Assembly (NCBI GenBank): GCA_028565635.1
Contig: JAOXYB010079720.1
Location: 8,294-19,588 of the forward strand
DNA: 11,295 nt
From: Phoronis ovalis
Taxonomy: Eukaryota; Phoronida; Phoronidae
Reading direction: 5' to 3'
Below, one piece after another: positions 1 to 8,952 of this stretch. The notes under the pieces are model-generated. The model saw only the letters and a program-made list of their open reading frames with translations. It made no database searches and was not told the DNA's origin. The position numbers and the translations under genes were made by a program. The stretch's first letter is position 1, and each line of letters starts with the position of its first letter.

Positions 1-1016
1 ACTCAAATTCTCTGTAATTCATATGGATTGGACAAAGAATAACTTTTTTGCGATAATTTTTTTCAAGCAAAACAAAGTATCCTTTCTAAAACCAGTACTA
101 GCGCAAAAATGGCATAGACCTTATACAAATCAGCACAATTACCAAACTGTCGAAACTAGGATTTCATACTGTATACATCATCAATATATAGACAAGAATA
201 TAAATTCACCTGGTGATGTGCAATTCTCGTCCAAAATTTTTACTCTTTTTTTTAAGAGATGTGATTATTTTCATTAGCATTCTATGCCATTTTCACTTTG
301 GTATAGTGCTGTGGAGAATCGTTTGTTTTTCACAAATTTCTAGTATAGCCCTCGATAACATGACTACTCCATGATAACGGGCACTTTATCTACCGGTGAT
401 ACAATGATCCATTACATGTCTGCTAGCCTAAACATATGATCTGTTATGACGAACACTGTAAAACTCAAATGAAATCCATCATTCATAATGCCCATACTTG
501 CAACATGCTGTTGTATGATACATGTAACATTACATGGTTTTAAGGTGGGGAGATTAGGGATGCGTAGCATTAATGCAGGGCTGCATGCAGTACATACATG
601 ACACTATGTGTATGTACAGTCAAATAATTTTATTGCAATTTGCATCAATATATGACTCATGCTTGTTGTCGAATCCGTTCAGCTTTTTGTATATGGCGGA
701 ACATTCATGTAAATAGGATAAAAGCACTGCATATTCCTGCGCAGGGTCATTAAAAGTTACTCCCCCATCATAATTCTTTGTATCCAACAAGTATTTTTCT
801 TACAAGAAAACAGCAGATTTATTCATGTGGCTTCTCACGGTACTTCTTATTCACATAACGTTAAATAAATCTGAACATTATGCTGGTTATAGGACAAAGT
901 ATAACAGATACCAAGAAAATCACATGTTGATGCACACTGTAATTAGTATGTTACATTATTAGCTGTTGTACAGTTAGGAACAGATTGTGTGTTTCAGGAA
1001 AAAAGGGAGAACTCAC
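1..1016 (-). other. Intron sequence (3' part of window), no further exon seen
   Basis: No sequence matching the next NCX region (the conserved segment leading into the second membrane cluster) was found on the minus strand, so the gene's downstream exons lie beyond position 1. The stretch is A+T-rich with scattered ATG-CAT words. An imperfect hairpin lies at about 590-617 (GTACATACAT facing GTGTATGTAC). The plus-strand open frame at 23-277 has no domain, signal or codon bias and is taken as chance. Confidence 0.7.
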
Positions 1017-1061
1017 TGTCACCATCATCATCATTATTATTATTTTCAGTATTTACAACAC
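1017..1061 (-). CDS. Candidate 45-nt exon encoding Asn/Asp-rich acidic linker
   Basis: The acceptor GCATTATCTTTTAG (AG at 1063-1062) and consensus donor A|GTGAGT (1016-1011) bracket 45 nt, phase 1-1. Joined to the 1584 end (G+GT), it reads G-VVNTENNNNDDDGD. Vertebrate NCX proteins have a run of Asp/Glu at exactly this place, right after VSAG (EDDDDDE in NCX1), before the conserved sequence that starts the second membrane cluster. Position, phase and acidity therefore agree. The core is an AAT/GAT triplet run, so it behaves like a coding microsatellite and may vary in length. It could be constitutive or optional. The following exon is not in the window. Confidence 0.77.
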
Positions 1062-1583
1062 CTAAAAGATAATGCAACAGTACAAACAAGTTTTACTGAA
1101 AGGGAAAGGTTCAATACAATGCAGCAATATAGAAACGGTTTCTATATCTGAAAACGTGTCCATATAAGGTAATATGAAGATTTAAAGGATAAAATATCAC
1201 TCCAGGATATAGTGGATAAATCTCAGCACAAACATCTTTAAATAATATTGAAAATTACTAAAAAAATAAATTATTGAAAAAGCTTTGCATTGGGAATTTT
1301 AAATAGGAAAGAATGTTAGTTGGTTCACAGGATACTGCAACAGTCCCAGTCATTAGCAACATAGGCATTCCATAGAACATAGCTGAGGCATAATACAGAA
1401 ATACAATGAGGTTCGCTTACAAATCACATCTCCAATAGAGAAACTTATGCAGCGAATACAAACAGGGCAAACACCAGCAGAGCAATAACACACTAATGTT
1501 GTCTAGTCAGCAAGTTCTCTAGTTCCAGAGAGATAAAAAACTTTCTCTTTTTTTTTTAATATCAATATTTGTTAGCAACTTAC
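1062..1583 (-). other. NCX intron, 522 nt
   Basis: This intron separates the VGTSSWREQF exon from the acidic linker exon, starting GTAAGT and ending CTTTTAG. It contains a near-perfect palindrome at 1127-1147 (two 10-nt arms, ATATAGAAAC and its complement, around one base). Nothing else is recognised. Confidence 0.75.
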
Positions 1584-1683
1584 CAGCACTGACAGAAATT
1601 GCATCTTGAAATTGCTCTCTCCAAGAAGACGTACCAACTATGACAGAGATATGAGCCTTTGTCAACATTTTGTCAATTGTATT
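1584..1683 (-). CDS. NCX exon: post-CBD2 segment with VGTSSWREQF motif
   Basis: This 100-nt exon has the acceptor TTTTTTTCTTTTTCAG (AG at 1685-1684) and the consensus donor G|GTAAGT (1583-1578). Thirty-three codons read NTIDKMLTKAHISVIVGTS, then SWREQFQDAISVSA, plus one G. It aligns almost residue for residue with the NCX1 segment STVDKLIKKTNLALVVGTNS, then WREQFIEAITVSAG, which follows CBD2 and leads to the second membrane cluster. It is entered in phase 0 from the 5130-4988 exon and left in phase 1. The corresponding vertebrate exon is, as I recall, also 100 nt, so the intron positions look conserved. The exon sits in a longer open frame whose ends are intron sequence. Confidence 0.98.
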
Positions 1684-2962
1684 CTGAAAAAGAAAAAAAT
1701 GTGTTATTTTAAAAATAACTAACAGTCTCAACTCAAAAACATAAGTTAAAGAAATAATCTCATACAGTTTAAGATTTTGATGATAACTTCACTGACTAGT
1801 ATTATATTAGCTCTGTAAATGTAATTAGCTAATGCTCGGAAGTTTTGTTGAAGTTAAAAATTTCTTTTTTCCTTTTTTTATTTTTTTACCTGTGCACTAA
1901 TTCAATGAAGGCAAATGATAAGAATATCCAAATTTCTTGCCACTTTACCAAAAATTTGATAAAACAGCTCGGTACTAAAGATTTTTAAAAATAGCTTAGA
2001 ACAAAAAAATTATTTCTATCGGCTGCTACATTTATGCTATACATACTAGCTCCACATTTAGTGTTTTTCTTTATTTCAAATTTTAATGACATATTTCTAA
2101 TTGATTGACATTTAAACTGTAAAAAATCAGCAATTTCTTTTATTTTGATCGAATTGCTATTTTTTAAATTCAACTAAAAGAGTACAGGTATAATAATACT
2201 GAAAAAAATGCACTGTCTTGTGTTCTCTTTACTAAATCAGGGAAGTATACTACATTTACCAGAAAAAAGTATTAGAAAACATACATCTGCATAAGCTTCC
2301 AAATATTTACCAGATCAAAAGGAATGCCAACAAATGGAAATTACCCATGGGGCAGACAAAACTTATTTTTCCATACATACAACACAATTCTGGGGACACA
2401 CTACACAATGAAAACCATTATATACACGTACTTCAGGTATTTCTACAAGGCTAACTCTCTGTCTTCTATATTACCTAGTAAACACTATTCGACATACAAC
2501 ATGTGATAAAATAATTTGGCAAAGTAAAAATGTTGTCCACGATCTTACTCCACTAGTATTATTATGTGCCATCACTATTAAGCGTATATTAACTTCATAG
2601 TCATCCCATTCATTTTAAAGTTTAAAAGAAAATTAAGTCTGTATATAGTTGTAAGATTGACACTAAGCATATTAGCTATAAGCCAAGCATAAGCTTCTTG
2701 GGTTACCTTTTTCTACAACATGTGAATGGGGCCTGCTACCATTGTGTAGAATACAGTTGAATGACAAAAACTGTATTATGATCCCCTGCACCTCATTTCT
2801 CAGGTCACCCACCCTTTTTCTGAAATCAAGCACACTGCTTTCTGTGGTTAACTGTGAACTCGGTCAATATTAAGCAACCTCAGAAAAAAGATACACATTC
2901 TGAGAAATGATGTACACAGAATTAGATCTGGGGTGTGCATCAAAGATTGGAGAGCAGGAAGA

Positions 2963-2973
2963 GGGTGGATAGA
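2963..2973. repeat. Left target-site duplication of the inverted-repeat element
   Basis: GGGTGGATAGA here is repeated exactly at 3380-3390, directly flanking the element. Because the element end is also G-rich, the true duplication is 10 or 11 bp. Confidence 0.75.
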
Positions 2974-3380
2974 CCCGGGGGGGCACTCAAGGTTTTTTGA
3001 CTACGGGGATGTGCCGCAGAACCCAATCCGAAATTTTAGCTTTTGGTAGTAAACCCAATCCAAATTTTTGGAAATTTTAGGGTAGCAATCCAAATTTTGT
3101 GAAATATAAGGGTAGCAATCCAAAATTTAAAATATTGGAGTATAGCAATCAATTTTTACGCAAACTAACTGATACAAACCAAATTCCAAAATTTATTTAT
3201 GGATACAAACGTAAAATTAATCCAAATTATTTTCTATAAGCAGTGTGGGTAGCAATCCAAATTTTTGAATATCTTTACGCGAGCAATCCAAAAAAATGCA
3301 CGAAGAAGTATACAATCCAAATCCAAAATTTTCAACTGAGCTGCACACCCCTACCAAAAAATAACTTGAGTACCCCCCCG
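2974..3380. mobile_element. Non-autonomous inverted-repeat DNA transposon (MITE-like)
   Basis: The left end (from 2976) reads CGGGGGGGCACTCAAGG, then TTTTTTG, ACTACGGGG and ATGTGC. The right end on the other strand (from 3380) reads CGGGGGGGTACTCAAGTT, then ATTTTTTG, GTAGGGG and TGTGC. These are terminal inverted repeats of about 40 bp with few differences. An exact 10-11 bp duplication (GGTGGATAGA) flanks the element, which proves insertion. The size is about 406 bp with no transposase frame. Duplications of 9-11 bp fit the Mutator-like superfamily better than hAT (8 bp), but the ends do not let me name a family. It lies inside an NCX intron. Frames called across it (3217-3423 and 3351-3569) are not genes. 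Confidence 0.8.
3045..3330. repeat. Degenerate internal repeats of the element (GTAGCAATCCAAATTT)
   Basis: The inside of the element is built from about eight diverged copies of a 25-35 bp unit around GGTAGCAATCCAAATTTT, for example near 3052, 3082, 3111, 3139, 3247, 3284 and 3313. Exact and broken copies alternate, so the array predates or decayed with the element. Confidence 0.75.
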
Positions 3381-3390
3381 GGTGGATAGA
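3380..3390. repeat. Right target-site duplication of the inverted-repeat element
   Basis: GGGTGGATAGA, identical to 2963-2973, directly follows the C-run that ends the element. Confidence 0.75.
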
Positions 3391-3519
3391 GAGCCTGACC
3401 TTGGGAACCAGGGAATCAGGCACAATACAACAGTGATCAACACAGTCATTTCATACTCATGTTTCAGGATGAGATAACATTGTCTTGTAATTATAGCATT
3501 TAAAATAAAACTAAAAAAA

Positions 3520-3633
3520 TTACAATAAGACATTGAATGAATCATGTATAAAATCACTGTAGGGATCACTAATCAAGGATTTAGTAGTCACCACAAAGAG
3601 CTTAACCTTGTGTAGAAACTTGTCAATAGCACG
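3520..3633 (-). CDS. Candidate alternative last exon, second copy of post-CBD2 segment
   Basis: Below a good acceptor, TTTCTTTCTTTAG (AG at 3635-3634), the phase-0 frame required after the 5130-4988 exon reads RAIDKFLHKVKLFVVTT and continues to TAA at 3522-3520, 37 codons in all. The first half aligns with the genuine exon at 1683 (NTIDKMLTKAHISVIVGT) and with vertebrate STVDKLIKKTNLALVVGT: I/V-D-K, the spaced hydrophobics and the VV/VI core are shared, but the WREQF motif is lost. Used as a last exon it would end the protein before the second membrane cluster. Internal phase-0 donors exist at AAG|GTTAAG (27-nt exon) and GTG|GTGACT (42-nt exon), so a small inserted cassette is an alternative reading. 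It may equally be a decayed exon duplicate. No AATAAA is seen close downstream. Confidence 0.5.
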   Translation of the reverse strand, partial: RAIDKFLHKVKLFVVTTKSLISDPYSDFIHDSFNVLL

Positions 3634-4987
3634 CTAAAGAAAGAAAACATAACATCAAATAAATGAATGGCATGCATTATATAAGCAATTTTCTGTATTT
3701 CGCCGAGATACAGAGCCTGCACACTGCATTTATCACAATAAAGACCTCTTCTGGAGTGTTTAAAGATTAGGAAATAGAAATAGCCTCCATTCCAAGTTAG
3801 TACATTAATAGTAAAGTCAGCAACTTTTCAACTTTAATACATTATGTAAAGGTTTGTTTGATAAAGTTTGATTTAAGAATATATTCCAGTGAAAAATATA
3901 TTTCGCCAATATATTTGTATAACTATACAATAACTAGAGAACGTCACAAAAATTTAGTGATAAGTGCTCCGCAGGTTGTGTATCTCGGAAAATCCACAGA
4001 TCAGTTATATGCATAAAAAAAACTGGAAACAGTTATCAATTTTTAAATTTAAACATTTAAAATACAACCATAAACATAGCAAAACATTGATTTGTCAATT
4101 TGTTAGTTCTACCAACGTGTATCTTTGTCATCATGTCTTTTGGTTTACACAGCATTCATATAATAGACTATTAGCATGCAGATATCCACGCCATTTATGG
4201 GTTCATGATACAAGGAGTTAGGTTAATATTAATTAACTTTTCAAATTATGCGGAGAGCGTAGAGAAAAATGATTATAAATGACGCACTGTAACAGCCAAC
4301 AAGGCAGCCACTATTTCTAGCTTCTGTATGTGCAGTAAGATTGCATGCAAAGCTTGCTTTAAGCAATCACACTTATATGCAAAGCGATATATTGGAAAAT
4401 AACATGCCTGGGGATTAGGCAGAATGTACATGCATACCATAAATACACAGGTTAACACTTCTGCAAGGATAAGGCATTCCGGAGGGAGCACAAAAACAAG
4501 AGCGGTAAGGTAAAAATCTGAGGATGAACATAATTAGGTTTAAATTCAAAGGTTTGCTACTATTTTATAACAAGGATATTTGTATAGCACTTGATATACA
4601 TAAGATTTCGAAGCATACGGAGAACCATGCAGGACTGTACAGTAAAATGTAGCTTTTACTGATACCAATTATTCACCACTTGTTGCAGTTGGTAAAACAT
4701 ACAAGTTACTTTTGTGATGATGGTGACATTACTGCTTCAGTGTTCTACACAAACACCTCTTTCTCTTTTTCTATATGCTTCAGTGTTCTACACAAACACC
4801 TCTTTCTCTTTTTCTATATGCTAGACCTGTTGCCCTTGGATTAAAAGAATTAGCTATTCCAGCATTCTGAGTTTAGTTGTGGAGAACACTGTGCTTTATA
4901 AAAGACTAGGAAAAGCATACTAGTGTATCACCACTAAGAACCAGCAAACGACTCTGCAGTAGTGTTTTGTTGGTCTAATACTTTTAC
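3634..4987 (-). other. NCX intron, upstream part
   Basis: This intron begins with the GTAAAAG donor of the 5130-4988 exon. It contains the 43-bp tandem duplication at 4733-4822. Open frames at 3964-4221 (plus) and 4273-4491 (minus) carry no recognisable domain and have no splice context compatible with the gene. Confidence 0.7.
4733..4822. repeat. Perfect 43-bp tandem duplication
   Basis: The unit starting TGCTTCAGTGTTCTACAC at 4733 is repeated without a mismatch from 4776, and the match runs four bases into a third copy. Each unit contains CTCTTTCTCTTTTTCTATAT, a pyrimidine tract on the plus strand (purine-rich on the gene's strand). Perfect identity in fast-evolving intron DNA implies a recent event or an assembly duplication. 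Confidence 0.95.
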
Positions 4988-5130
4988 CTTAAACTCCATA
5001 CTCTCAGTGATATGCACAGTAATTTTAGTAATTTCGCCCAGTCGAGGTTTACCGAGTTCCGCTACTCTTTCGTCTTCATCCATTTCCTGGATAGGTTTAG
5101 TGGACTTTAAGTCTTCCTCATATTTACCAC
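4988..5130 (-). CDS. NCX exon: distal FG loop and last beta strand of CBD2
   Basis: This 143-nt exon (2 nt + 47 codons) has the acceptor TTTATACTAG (AG at 5132-5131) and donor AAG|GTAAAAG (GT at 4987-4986). The peptide begins GKYEEDLKSTKPIQEMDEDE, continues RVAELGKPRLGEITKITV, and ends HITESMEFK. It aligns with the vertebrate NCX1 stretch containing KEEEERRIAEMGRPILGE, then TKLEVIIEESYEFK, which closes CBD2. The Glu of LGE corresponds to a CBD2 Ca2+ ligand (Glu648 in NCX1, recalled from the literature) and is kept. The acidic run before it is the end of the FG loop. It is entered in phase 1, accepting any of the upstream cassettes, and left in phase 0 to join the 1683 exon. It is too essential for domain folding to be optional. 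Confidence 0.97.
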
Positions 5131-5214
5131 CTAGTATAAAGGAAGGAAGACAATTAATATATCATGCAGATACTGCTACAGGATACTGTTATCGCTGTTT
5201 CAGTTGTAAAATGA

Positions 5215-5236
5215 ATTTCATGAATATTCATGAAAT
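5215..5236. repeat. Perfect 22-bp palindrome
   Basis: ATTTCATGAAT followed directly by its reverse complement ATTCATGAAAT, with no spacer. It lies 85 nt upstream, in the gene's direction, of the 5130 exon start, inside the region that should hold the branch point and polypyrimidine tract. Confidence 0.9.
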
Positions 5237-5457
5237 CAACCAATGATATGAGGTGAAGGGTACACTGTATTTTACATTTTACACTTAGGTAAGTGCAGAA
5301 CAAAGATTTTCTGCAAAGGGGTCTGTGATGAATGTTCACAATCTGAAGGCTTTATATATGGAAACTGGAGACGGACGATCTGACCCAACTTGTCACACAC
5401 GCTGTATACTTTCTACAAGTGGCAGTCTTAAATCCACAGAAGATTGACTGTAGCAAT

Positions 5458-5566
5458 CAAATTTGTCTCCATTACTACTAGCAGGGCTTGTCAATAGTAA
5501 TGGTCACAGATTTAAGGCAGGGCTTCTCAAATCTGTGTCCATTCTACTGAGAAGCCCTGCCTTAAA
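5458..5566. repeat. Nested foldback with 19-bp perfect hairpin
   Basis: TTTAAGGCAGGGCTTCTCA (5511-5529) is the exact reverse complement of 5548-5566, with an 18-nt loop. A second hairpin overlaps it: CCATTACTA (5469-5477) faces TAGTAATGG (5495-5503), with further imperfect pairing outward. GCAGGGCTT occurs directly at 5481 and 5517. The pattern indicates a short unit duplicated in both direct and inverted orientation, perhaps the remnant of a foldback element. Confidence 0.88.
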
Positions 5567-7747
5567 AGTTTAAAGAGCCCCAAAAAAAGAGAACAGATTA
5601 TTAATAAAAAGTAACAAATTAAATTTAATGAAAATCCTTTTATAAACAGATTAGCTGAAATGTTAGAAAGAGGTTAAAAATATTTAGATACCATTGATGT
5701 ACTTCATGGAAATGAGATAATGGATCCCATGTACAAGTGGAAGAACTTTATTTCAGCTTGTTGGATCAAACTCATCTCCCTTTTTTAAAAGAATATTTAC
5801 CATCTCTTTTAGTTTAATCAGAAACTCACAGAATATGCGAAATACTTTTTTCACTTAATATTTTTAGTCAGAATTCATTATTTACACATTACAACATAGC
5901 TTCAGCAAGTATAATGAAAATGATATCGCATAATATTAAAAAAGGTAAAAATATAAATACTTTTTAAAAGTAATTTTTATTAAAAAAAATTAAGCTTAAC
6001 AAAACTTGCAGCTAATCTTATAGCTTTCTTCTTTTTTTGAGAGTGATTAGTCTGATGAACTTGTGCTAACGTAACATATAGTTAATGCCATTTTTCACTA
6101 ATGTCCAATTTACTTATTTTTATCTAGCAATTTTAATAAGCCGATTAGCAAAAAGATAAGTTTTCTTATTGAACTAATAGTATGCGGATGGGTATACTTA
6201 TAAGGTAGCCACTTTAATAACCAAATACCTATGTGTGGTCTACAGTAATTATTACCACCTGATGAAATGGCTAATTAACATCAAGGTAATATATAGAAAG
6301 CTCTCATTAGGTATGCTTATAGAACTAAAACACACAGCATAATATGGATATATAAACAGTCATAGTAATAGTATATCAGCTGCTGGGTGTACTATGACAA
6401 TACCACATGCCGATCAAGCATGGAGAGCTGTACATGTTTAAATACAGCACTTTTAATATTCGGGAGTATATACCACACATCAGAGACAGATGAGGAATTA
6501 TCTAAAGTGTGGATTAATTTTTATGTGAATAAAGTTCTTAATTGAATACCAAATTTGTCAAATACCTTTGCATTGTGCTATGCTGAATTTGTTTGGCGAC
6601 ATGTAAGCATCCAAACAGATTCAAGTTATAATTTTTAAAATACAACATTAAAGATATAAAATAAAAACTAACTATGAAATTATAAATAAACTAGTAAACA
6701 CTCTAGACAACAAAAAAACACTGCTTCCAATGAAGACAAGAGATAAAACAACTATTTCATATAGAAGCATTAATGAAACAAATATTTCTTTTTTATTTAT
6801 TTGTTTCATATTTAGTGCACCAAACGTCTATATATTCAGTGTTCAGAAACTCAAAGGGACTTATTCTACTTTTCAAACTCATACAAACAACATTTTGTGA
6901 TTATAGTAAATACACTACCTATAGCTATAATGTGCAGAGCTATTTAAGTGCTGATGTGTTCATCAACAAATAACCAATAACCAACAAAAAACCAAAAAAC
7001 CAACACTCTTTCTGTTTCCTTATATTATTAGGCTCTTTCAGCATTTAGTAATAATAATGTTTAATGTTTTGATTTTGAGTCCATGTGAGTAGTGATTATC
7101 CTTAATAACTTTGGTATTCCAAATCATCAACCTGCCTAAATAATGATTATCTAAACATATCATTATTGCTGAAAGTGCCAAGTTAAAGAAAACTGAATAG
7201 ATATCCCCTAACCAATTATTACAGTTGGAAAATGCCTTTTTCATTTTTCCAAATATTATACTGGCACAAATACCAACCACCAAAACACTATTTGTCCTAA
7301 TCAAAATTGTTTGAATATGACAAAGACAGAACCCCTTAAAGAAATTACTAAGAACCTTAGCCACATCAATATGTTTTTTTTAGTTTACAAATTTGTTACA
7401 ACAGCTAAAACAAGTATTGAATCTGGACACATACATCTTAAAGGAAATGAAATTTAAGTTGTTACTGTACATGCAGACTGGTTTCCATAGTATTAGGATG
7501 CCAAAAATCAGTATTCACATGTTAAACCTTTATCGGTAAAGTGATATCTCAGAGTAGTACGCATTTTTATGTATTTGACGACTCAAAGCAGGCCTTAAAA
7601 GAATTTTTTGTGTAAGTACATGTCCAGCGGATGCCATAACCAATTTTTTTCTGTTGTAAAATACTTAATGAAATAATATTAGCCAATTAGTGCAAACAAA
7701 TCAGGTAATACATATACATGCAGCACAAGCAAGCAGGGTATACTTAT

Positions 7748-7801
7748 CTTGCTGTTTAGATTGATGGTGATTATCATAAACAGAATCATCATCTCCGCTT
7801 A
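7748..7801 (-). CDS. Candidate 54-nt cassette exon with non-GT (AT) donor
   Basis: A strong acceptor, CACTGCTCTCTTTTATAG (AG at 7803-7802), has a possible branch sequence AACTAAGC about 50 nt upstream. It is followed in phase 1 by 17 codons reading SGDDDSVYDNHHQSKQQ and a final G. The expected donor position reads CAAG|ATAAGT: it matches GTAAGT except that the invariant first G is A (7747). With that boundary the exon is 54 nt and phase 1-1 like its neighbours, and its Asp-rich then His-rich content resembles the 8997-8953 exon. The next real GT (7743-7742) would put the transcript out of phase 1 and, joined to the 5130 acceptor, would read AAG TGG TAA, a stop. The exon may be newly inactivated, allelic, or spliced at a rare AT-AG site. 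Confidence 0.55.
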
Positions 7802-8952
7802 CTATAAAAGAGAGCAGTGCAAAATGCGAATCCAGCTTAGTTGAGCTCTAGTGCATTGAAATGAGACAGAGTCATGTCTCACTGCATACAGATCAACTTC
7901 TGACAAAAGAGACAAATGTGGGGATAGAATAAATTACACAATGGCTACATCTTGGTAACACAATTCACAGGATACAGCATAGTTGCCTGTTTACACATAA
8001 AGAGTATTGTGGTTGTTATGGTAACATTAACGTGCAAGAAAATGTCAGCTTCATTGTATAAACATTTAAATGTTTCCTTTTTACCAATTATCTGATTCGG
8101 TGTTTAAAAAAAAAAAGCTTTCACATCTAGCTACTTTGCATCTAGTTCCATTTATGATAACTGAAGAACAGGCCAATCACAAGAGAGCACTGGAATAAAG
8201 ATAGATAACAATATTCTGATTCTAAAAAGCTCATATAAACATACAGCCTCTATTTTAGTAATAAAATAAAAGCATAATTAACATATAATAGAATGTTCAC
8301 GATGAAACCTGTACATCACTAAAAAAAAACCTGGCCAGCAAAATCAACAGTAGACAGGAACAATGAATCTATATAAATAATTATGCAGTGCAACTGTGAC
8401 CGCATAATAAAGTTTATATAAAACCTTGAAATTAGAAATTCTGGAAAACTGTAGAATGCAGCTGAGATGATAGGTTGTTTTATTTGTCATGCAAATAATG
8501 TTGTGAAAATTGTGTGGTAACATTATTTTACGTCAGAAGAGTTATATTAAGAATAGCGAGTTGATGCAAATGACATAACACTAAAGTTAATCTGTAAAGT
8601 TTTAGAATAGTCGAGTTTCTTTTTCATGCAAAAAAAGATGAACAATTAAATAAATGTGGTAATATTATTCCAGGTGACATAGAAGAGTTAATATAACAAT
8701 ACAGTCGATGCAAACATTATAATCTTAAGGTTTATCCATAATAATAATCAATTTTTAATTATTGTCATGATAAGCCAATGGTAAAACCACACCAACAAGA
8801 GCACTCTCACTGGGTATATTTTACAAAATTACCAACTGATCATCATAAAATGTAATCAGTGAGAGCAGTTGTAATGTTAGGCAACATTAAACAAGGAGGA
8901 AATATAACAGAAATATATGAGGGACAAACAGATGGTCACTTAGGGAACTTAC
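7802..8952 (-). other. NCX intron between the two Asp/His-rich cassettes
   Basis: It begins GTAAGT (8952) and ends in the pyrimidine-rich acceptor TGCTCTCTTTTATAG. It contains the 142-bp-period duplication at about 8440-8720 and, at 8805-8868, a 9-bp inverted pair CTCTCACTG/CAGTGAGAG. Minus-strand open runs following AG at about 8461 have no compatible phase-1 donor. Confidence 0.68.
8440..8720. repeat. Old direct duplication, period about 142 bp
   Basis: Two diverged copies follow each other. TGTGGTAACATTATT at 8513 matches TGTGGTAATATTATT at 8655; AGAAGAGTTATATTAA at about 8536 matches AGAAGAGTTAATATAA at about 8681; and GTTGATGCAAA matches GTCGATGCAAA. Upstream parts of each copy share TAGAAT...TTCATGCAAA. 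Many substitutions and indels show that the event is old. Confidence 0.75.

Larger units (their letters stand above)
1684..3519 (-). other. NCX intron, downstream part, with inserted transposon
   Basis: A+T-rich intron sequence between the 3633-3520 candidate and the 1683 acceptor, including a pyrimidine-rich tract before that acceptor. It holds the inverted-repeat element at about 2974-3380. The minus-strand frame at 1985-2173 follows an acceptor-like CTCTTTTAG in phase 0 but shows no NCX similarity, so it is not called. Confidence 0.7.
5131..7747 (-). other. NCX intron upstream of the CBD2-closing exon
   Basis: About 2.6 kb of A+T-rich intron holding the palindrome at 5215-5236, the foldback at 5458-5566 and an AACCAA-like low-complexity run at about 6970-7006. 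The longest frame, minus 7364-7038 (108 codons), has hydrophobic stretches (for example SVFFNLALSAIMICLD). It shows no splice link to the gene and no clear family match; at this base composition one such frame in 11 kb is expected by chance. Confidence 0.65.

Noticed and set aside
23-277. Plus-strand 84-codon frame at the window start.
   Set aside because: There is no domain, signal peptide or supporting context, and residue use reflects base composition.
1985-2173. Minus-strand open frame behind the acceptor-like CTCTTTTAG, phase 0, possible third post-CBD2 variant.
   Set aside because: The translation is Lys/Asn-rich with no similarity to the NCX segment and no convincing donor.
2416-2452. 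Possible 15-nt phase-0 micro-exon (KYLKY) on the minus strand near 2425-2439.
   Set aside because: The acceptor and donor contexts are weak and there is no homology. Such motifs occur by chance in kilobases of intron.
5284-5322. Segment after CCCTTTGCAG (minus strand) as a further FG-loop cassette.
   Set aside because: The phase-1 reading meets a stop (TAA) and no suitable donor precedes it.
5575-5658. Exon-like run after CTAACATTTCAG (minus strand), open in phase 1.
   Set aside because: The acceptor is good, but no compatible donor exists and the translation is unbiased hydrophobic A+T sequence.
7038-7364. Minus-strand 108-codon frame with hydrophobic stretches, faintly like a GPCR transmembrane segment.
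   Set aside because: No DRY-type motif, following helix, splice link or codon bias is present. One frame of this length is expected by chance in A+T-rich DNA of this size.
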